A stretch of 11,051 nucleotides of DNA from Candidatus Njordarchaeum guaymasense (GTDB taxonomy: Archaea > Asgardarchaeota > Njordarchaeia > Njordarchaeales > Njordarchaeaceae), in contig JAUQYT010000148.1 in NCBI GenBank assembly GCA_030587605.1, forward strand, positions 1 to 11,051, given 5' to 3'. Positions 7,022 through 11,051 of this stretch are shown one piece after another; position 1 is the first letter of the stretch, and each line of letters starts with the position of its first letter. The notes beneath the pieces were generated by a model that was not told the DNA's origin, made no database searches, and saw only the letters and a program-made list of their open reading frames with translations. The position numbers were made by a program, and so were the translations under genes.

Positions 7022-7038
7022 AGTTTATTATTCTTTCG
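7022..7038 (-). promoter_or_regulatory. Archaeal BRE/TATA promoter of pdaD
   Basis: On the - strand GAAAGAATAATAAAC gives a purine-rich BRE followed by an A/T-rich TATA-like core (centre near 7028). Initiation 26-27 nt downstream falls near 7001, within a few bases of the pdaD ATG at 6998, which predicts a leaderless or nearly leaderless mRNA. Confidence 0.55.
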
Positions 7039-7183
7039 TCCTTCTGGAGACAGTTGGGGTTTCCCTCAAGGCTTGATTCAAGATTCTATCACGCTCCAGA
7101 AAGCGGTCCATTCATCTAGTGCACCAGCCCTTTCTCAAACCTTCTTCTCAACGCAACTGACAGTGATAAGAACGGACACAGCC

Positions 7184-7220
7184 ACGTCGATCGAGGTTCC
7201 CGGCGCCTATCGATCGATGT
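7184..7220. repeat. Inverted pair built on TCGATCGA between pdaD and the ATPase
   Basis: ACGTCGATCGA (7184-7194) and TCGATCGATGT (7210-7220) are inverted copies with one mismatch. They are separated by 15 nt that include the palindrome GGCGCC. Each arm contains the self-complementary octamer TCGATCGA. As RNA this would form an 11-bp stem (one G-U) with a 15-nt loop; as DNA it offers two spaced palindromic sites, 23 bp centre to centre. It lies just downstream of the ATPase stop and about 190-220 nt upstream of pdaD, so it may be a terminator-like hairpin or a binding site. There is no T-run typical of an archaeal terminator directly after it. Confidence 0.5.
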
Positions 7221-7254
7221 ATATGACTCGGTGACAAGATTGAAGAGGAAGCCG

Positions 7255-10074
7255 CTACGGTGTCAACCGCCTTGAGAGAAGCTTTCGAAGTTCCTCGGCC
7301 AGGACGACGGTGCATGCCAGCGCAGCGAGGAAGATCCAGTCAGATATCCCGAGGGCAGTCGTGCCAAAGGCTGCCTGCAGTGGCGGCAGATATATTATTG
7401 CAGACAGCATGGAGATTTGTCCCAAAATACCTATCCAGATCCACTTGTTGCTCGTCCAACTGGTCTTAAACAATGAAGCCTTGCTGGTTCGGCAGGCCAG
7501 CACGTTACCCATCTGGGCCGCGACGATTCCCGCGAAGGTCATTGTGGTCCCCTTGATGAAGACTCGGCTGCTCGGTTCCAAGTGCATGCCCATGACCCAT
7601 CCACCCGAAGACCAAGCGCTGATGCAGCCCACCATGGCGCCCCCGGCAGTGATAGCACCGACGTAGAGGGACCGCAACAGAACGTTCGCGTTGAAGAGCC
7701 TCTCACTGCGACTCCTCGGTGGCCTCTCCATGATCCCTGGCTCTGGCGGTTCGCGGCTGAGAGCCAAAGAAGGCAAGACGTCTATACCCAGGTCTATGGC
7801 CAGGACTTGCACTACGAGAAGTGGGAGCGGTATTTCCGTCAAAGCGTAGAGAATGTAGGGGATCAGTTCTGCCCAGTTGTGCGAAAACACGTAGGTTATG
7901 AACTTCCTTATGTTATCGTATATAGTCCTGCCCGCCTCCACGGCCTTCACGATCGAGGCGAAGCTATCATCAAGCAAGACTATATCTGCAGCCTCCCTCG
8001 CCACGTCTGTTCCCGAAAGACCCATCGCAACACCTACGTCTGCCTCCTTCAATGACGGAGCATCGTTGGCACCGTCTCCCGTCACTGACACCACATCTCC
8101 TTTTCTCTTCAGCGCATGTACTATCCGGAGCTTTTGCTCCGGCGAAACACGGGCGAATGTGACTTCTGGTTGGTCGAGCGCGGCCGAAAGCTCCTCATCG
8201 CTCATCTTGTCTAGGTCGACTCCTCGGATTATTCTGGACTCATCAGATTCGACAATTCCGACCTCTTTGGCAATGGCCTTCGCGGTGGGGCCGTAGTCGC
8301 CTGTAACAATTATTATCTTGGTGCCTGCCTTCTTCGCGAGCCTGACGGCCTCCTTGACCTCTGGGCGGGGCGGATCCTTCATGCCTAGCAAACCTACGAG
8401 GACCAAGCCTCTTTCCACCTTCTCTTCCGAGTATGGTGGCGGACTTGTCAACTCTCTGAATGCGACTGCTATAACGCGTAAACCTTCTTCGCCGAACTCA
8501 AGGATTTTCTTCTCGATAAGCCCGAGGTGTTCTTGATCTAGTTCTTTTACACGGCCCCCGATCAAAATGTTTGTGCTGACCGAGAGAACACTCCTGGGAG
8601 CCCCCTTGGTGTATGCGACGACGCGGTCTCCATCCCTATGTATCGTCGTCATACGCTTTCTCACGGAGTCAAAAGGAATCATATCGACCAAGGGTCTGTT
8701 GGCGAGCGCACTCTCGATGTTCAGTCCGTACTTCAAGGCGGCTACAAGACACGCGCCGTCCGTTGGGTCGCCGATTATGTTCCAACTCTCATCTTCATCG
8801 ATAGGTGGTTTGACCCTTGATGTGTTGCAGAATGCCCCTATTTCAAGTAGCTTTTCTAACTCAAGAACCTCGCTTTCTCCAAGGCTCTTTCCCTCGTGGG
8901 TAAAGTTGCCCAAGGGCTCGTAACCTGCACCGGAGACCTCTATCAGTTTGTCGAAAAACCAGATTTTTGTCACCGTTATCTCGCCCTTGGTTATGGTTCC
9001 CGTTTTGTCCGTGCAAATCACGGTGACGCTTCCGAGTGTCTGAACTGAGGAGAGACGCTTCACAAGCACGTTCTCTTTAGCCATCCTAAGCACGTTGATC
9101 ACCAGGGAGCTGGAAACCGTGACCTGGAGCCCCTCAGGTACGCAGGCGACCATCACGCCGATCATGAAGAGCAGGCTGTCGAAGATGGCCAGATGAAGCC
9201 ATAGAGAGGCGATGAAGAAGAAGACGGCTCCCACGGAAACCGCCAAGACAAAGTCATACTTTGCGGCGTACGCGATCTCTTTCTGTAGAGGGCTTTCCTC
9301 CTCTTTGATTTCCTGGGTCAGGGTTGCGATTTCTCCGAACTTTGTGTTCATGCCGGTTGCGTAGATGACTGCCTTCCCCCGGCCCTTGGCAACGCTCGTG
9401 CTCATGAAGACAATATTGGGTGCCTCCAGGAAGGATCCGTACTCGACCTTCGCAGGCTCCGTTGTCCTCGGTTGAGGAGTTGACTCTCCCGTGAGTGGCA
9501 CGTTGTTGGTCCACAGGTCAAAGGATTCAACAAGCCTGGCGTCGGCAGGCACCCTATCGCCTTCCTCGAGGACGATCACGTCGCCTACCGTGATGTCTCT
9601 GACCAGCACCCTGTGGAGCTCTCCGTTTCTGAGAACTTTAGTGAGCTCAGGCATCCAACTCCTGAGCGTCTCCATGGCCTTCTCAGCGCGCCACTCTTGG
9701 AAGAGGCTGAACAGAGAGTTTACTAGCACTATGATGAGTATGATGAGGGTCAGCTGGACCAAGCCGGCTACGGCGGAGAGAACAGCGGCGAAGACCAGCA
9801 AGAGGCTGAACAAGTCTTTGAGGCGCGAAATAAATCTCCATAGCGGGGATATCCTCGCCTTCTCGATCAGCACATTGGGGCCGTACTTCTCGATTCTCTT
9901 CTTGGCCTCCGGGATGGTCAATCCTTCAGCCGAAGTGCCTAGTAGCTTGTAGACTTCGTCGACGGGTATTTCCGAGACCTTTCGTGCCTGGAAATCGTCG
10001 ATCCAGAAGCCACCCTGATCCCAGCCGTTGACGCGGTCATCTGAGGAGGTCTTCAAATGTTGTTTTTCTCCCAA
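7255..10074 (-). CDS. P2-type cation-transporting ATPase, Na+,K+-ATPase-like (939 aa)
   Basis: This is a membrane P-type ATPase that drives cation transport through an aspartyl-phosphate cycle. An N-terminal cation ATPase domain (about residues 33-100) is followed by M1-M2 (about 88-126), the actuator domain with TGES (195-198), PEGL in M4 (313-316), the phosphorylation motif DKTGT with Asp356, the nucleotide-binding KGAP (490-493), and the hinge GDGAND (667-671). M5 has NWAELIPY with Glu736. M6 has DLGID with Asp761 and Asp765, followed by PSLALSREPPEPGIM, which mirrors the Na+,K+/H+,K+-ATPase (P2C) M6 and its flank rather than the Ca2+ pump pattern. Na+ or K+ handling is therefore likelier than Ca2+, but ion specificity needs proof. 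Length is normal for the family. The only early start is TTG at 10074: an in-frame TAG lies upstream and no ATG follows for over 130 codons. A BRE/TATA-like element lies upstream. It is divergent from the permease gene. Confidence 0.93.
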   Translation of the reverse strand: MGEKQHLKTSSDDRVNGWDQGGFWIDDFQARKVSEIPVDEVYKLLGTSAEGLTIPEAKKRIEKYGPNVLIEKARISPLWRFISRLKDLFSLLLVFAAVLSAVAGLVQLTLIILIIVLVNSLFSLFQEWRAEKAMETLRSWMPELTKVLRNGELHRVLVRDITVGDVIVLEEGDRVPADARLVESFDLWTNNVPLTGESTPQPRTTEPAKVEYGSFLEAPNIVFMSTSVAKGRGKAVIYATGMNTKFGEIATLTQEIKEEESPLQKEIAYAAKYDFVLAVSVGAVFFFIASLWLHLAIFDSLLFMIGVMVACVPEGLQVTVSSSLVINVLRMAKENVLVKRLSSVQTLGSVTVICTDKTGTITKGEITVTKIWFFDKLIEVSGAGYEPLGNFTHEGKSLGESEVLELEKLLEIGAFCNTSRVKPPIDEDESWNIIGDPTDGACLVAALKYGLNIESALANRPLVDMIPFDSVRKRMTTIHRDGDRVVAYTKGAPRSVLSVSTNILIGGRVKELDQEHLGLIEKKILEFGEEGLRVIAVAFRELTSPPPYSEEKVERGLVLVGLLGMKDPPRPEVKEAVRLAKKAGTKIIIVTGDYGPTAKAIAKEVGIVESDESRIIRGVDLDKMSDEELSAALDQPEVTFARVSPEQKLRIVHALKRKGDVVSVTGDGANDAPSLKEADVGVAMGLSGTDVAREAADIVLLDDSFASIVKAVEAGRTIYDNIRKFITYVFSHNWAELIPYILYALTEIPLPLLVVQVLAIDLGIDVLPSLALSREPPEPGIMERPPRSRSERLFNANVLLRSLYVGAITAGGAMVGCISAWSSGGWVMGMHLEPSSRVFIKGTTMTFAGIVAAQMGNVLACRTSKASLFKTSWTSNKWIWIGILGQISMLSAIIYLPPLQAAFGTTALGISDWIFLAALACTVVLAEELRKLLSRRLTP

Positions 10075-10111
10075 TGTGGAATGCTCGGAAATTCTACTAC
10101 GTCCTTGAGGC

Positions 10112-10126
10112 TAATTTAAGTTTTGC
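10112..10126 (-). promoter_or_regulatory. Probable promoter of the P-type ATPase
   Basis: On the - strand GCAAAACTTAAATTA reads as a BRE (GCAAAAC) directly followed by a TATA-like core (TTAAATTA). Initiation would fall near 10089, giving a leader of about 15 nt before the TTG at 10074. No Shine-Dalgarno is visible in that leader. Confidence 0.5.
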
Positions 10127-10184
10127 TTAGTAGATCTGAGAAGGCGAGAGGACATTCCCGGCCTCACTTGCGACCTGATTGCGC

Positions 10185-10192
10185 TCGATCGA
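10185..10192. repeat. TCGATCGA palindrome in the ATPase-permease gap
   Basis: This is another copy of the octamer found at 5579-5590, 7187-7194 and 7210-7217. Here it lies in the divergent intergenic region, about 76 nt upstream of the permease ATG's in-frame stop and about 60 nt beyond the ATPase TATA-like box, so it could serve either gene. Confidence 0.5.
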
Positions 10193-10204
10193 ACGAACTC
10201 ATGC

Positions 10205-10219
10205 AAAAACGTTTTTAGA
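10205..10219 (+). promoter_or_regulatory. Perfect palindrome AAAAACGTTTTT at the permease promoter
   Basis: The 12-bp palindrome occupies 10205-10216 and runs into a T-rich, TATA-like stretch (TTTTTAGA, to 10219) about 50 nt before the permease ATG. The left arm could act as a BRE (GCAAAAAC). A dimeric regulator bound here would block promoter use, so it is a candidate operator or a promoter, or both. Confidence 0.4.
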
Positions 10220-10267
10220 AGGCACCTATCATCTTGCCAGACAGTCGATGTCTCTCGGTAGATAGAA

Positions 10268-11051
10268 ATGTCTGAGCCTAGGCTTCAATCAGAGCTGACG
10301 CTTTTCGATGCAACAAACCTCGTAGTGGGAGCAATAATCGGCGCTGACATCTATGTCGCCTCATCGTTTGGAGCGGGATATCTTGGCCCATCTTCACTCC
10401 TGGTGTGGGTTGTCGCCGGGATCATAGCCATCGTAATAGCGTTCACTTTTGCTCAGTGCGCTGCCCTGCTTCCCAAAGTTGGGGGACCGTACGCATACGC
10501 CAAGGAGGCGTGGGGATCATTTCCAGGTTTTGTTGTCGGCTGGTCACTTTGGCTCGCTGAATGGATTTCACTTGCCGTTTTTCCAGTCGCCTTTACACGC
10601 TATCTGATGTTCTTCTCGCCCAACCTTGAATGGATTTACCAGGTCATTGTGAAGGCGCTGTTTGTAGCCTTCCTCACTGCAACGAACATCGTTGGAGTGA
10701 AAGCTGCAGGTAGAACAAACGACATCCTCACTCTTGCTAAACTTGTTCCTCTAGTTTTCTTCTCCGCGGCTGGTTTGATCTACATGGTCTTACACCCCGC
10801 TGTGGTCGCGTCGAATTTCTCACCACCTTCCCCGTACGGGTGGGGGAGTTTTGGGGTCGCGCTTGTCCTTATATTTTGGGCGTACGCAGGTTTTGAAATT
10901 TCAACCATCCCGGCGGACGAGATAGAGGATCCAGGCAGAACTATTCCAAAGGCCATTGTGCTTGGGATTTCAATTGTAACCGTTTTCTACTTGACCACAA
11001 ACATTGTGCTTTTTGGGGTCAGGTCTTGGACTCAATTGGCTGGGGACACCG
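10268..11051 (+). CDS. APC-family amino-acid/polyamine permease, 3' end cut by window
   Basis: The first 261 codons of a membrane transporter of the amino acid-polyamine-organocation superfamily are visible; the gene continues past the right edge. Residues 17-29 (NLVVGAIIGADIY) match the unwound TM1 substrate-binding segment. TM6 gives FWAYAGFEIS with Glu210, followed by the hallmark loop ADEIEDPGRTIPKAI. About seven hydrophobic segments can be seen (about 16-36, 45-67, 85-108, 125-145, 155-178, 195-215, 228-250), out of 12 or so expected. The ATG at 10268 is preceded in frame by TAG at 10259, so the start is well bounded; the Shine-Dalgarno is weak (GGTAGAT). Substrate cannot be set from this part. 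Arginine, agmatine or another amino acid is possible given pdaD 3 kb away, but that link is only positional. Confidence 0.9.
   Translation, partial: MSEPRLQSELTLFDATNLVVGAIIGADIYVASSFGAGYLGPSSLLVWVVAGIIAIVIAFTFAQCAALLPKVGGPYAYAKEAWGSFPGFVVGWSLWLAEWISLAVFPVAFTRYLMFFSPNLEWIYQVIVKALFVAFLTATNIVGVKAAGRTNDILTLAKLVPLVFFSAAGLIYMVLHPAVVASNFSPPSPYGWGSFGVALVLIFWAYAGFEISTIPADEIEDPGRTIPKAIVLGISIVTVFYLTTNIVLFGVRSWTQLAGDT

Noticed and set aside
7157..7169. CTGA followed by GTGATAA, resembling the D'/C' part of a C/D-box guide RNA.
   Set aside because: No C box (RTGATGA) and final D box at suitable distances were found, so the match is probably chance.
7041..7254. Possible tRNA or other stable RNA in the pdaD-ATPase gap.
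   Set aside because: No T-loop consensus and no four-arm pairing could be found; the only clear structure is the TCGATCGA inverted pair.
7310..9952. Several + strand open frames of 70-157 codons within 7310-9952.
   Set aside because: All lie antisense to the P-type ATPase, whose motifs are intact over the full length; they are shadows of its GC-rich codons.
1..11051. CRISPR arrays, insertion sequences or transposase genes.
   Set aside because: No regularly spaced direct repeats, no transposase motifs and no terminal inverted repeats were seen; the truncation at 6444 has no element beside it.

Overview
The window most likely comes from an uncultured archaeon. The evidence is an archaeal-type pyruvoyl-dependent arginine decarboxylase (pdaD), a methanogen/methylotroph-style corrinoid methyltransferase set, AGA/AGG-rich arginine codons, purine-rich BRE plus TATA-like elements at archaeal spacing upstream of two genes, and a mixture of Shine-Dalgarno-led and apparently leaderless starts (ATG, GTG, TTG). 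A Bathyarchaeia-like or similar anaerobic lineage would fit, but I cannot fix the taxon from the sequence.

Layout. (1) Positions 3-4508, + strand, form a tight operon: a corrinoid (B12-binding) protein cut by the left edge, a URO-D/MtaA-superfamily methyltransferase that starts 1 nt after it, and a 903-residue GH38 alpha-mannosidase that overlaps the methyltransferase by 4 nt (ATGA). (2) Positions 4536-5546, - strand, hold a second intact URO-D-family protein, tail to tail with the mannosidase, possibly preceded by a doubtful 71-codon frame. (3) Positions 5580-6123 are GC-richer, have no convincing gene, and look like a relic or control region. (4) Positions 6124-6444 hold an N-terminal stub of a third URO-D gene that kept its ribosome-binding site but stops after about 107 codons, 11 nt from the end of pdaD. 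(5) Positions 6456-10074, - strand, carry pdaD (arginine to agmatine) and a large P2-type cation ATPase of the Na+,K+-ATPase-like (P2C) kind. (6) Positions 10268-11051, + strand, begin an APC-family amino-acid/polyamine permease that runs off the right edge.

How the genes may work together. The left third looks like a catabolic cassette in which a methyl group is moved through a corrinoid protein by a URO-D-type methyltransferase, with a cytoplasmic alpha-mannosidase translated from the same message. The likeliest reading is use of a methylated (O-methyl or methyl-glycoside) mannose compound, but this is inference. Both intact URO-D proteins have His-x-Asp where MtaA has its zinc-binding His-x-Cys, so they are probably not ordinary coenzyme-M methylases. 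The right side is more housekeeping in character: polyamine precursor synthesis, cation export/import and amino-acid transport.

Other structure. The palindrome TCGATCGA occurs at four sites (five copies, two overlapping), all in the three long gaps between confident genes. A perfect palindrome AAAAACGTTTTT lies between the divergent ATPase and permease genes. GC content rises from the AT-rich left part (20 of 60 bases G or C in 1261-1320) to the GC-rich right part (37 of 60 in 9541-9600).
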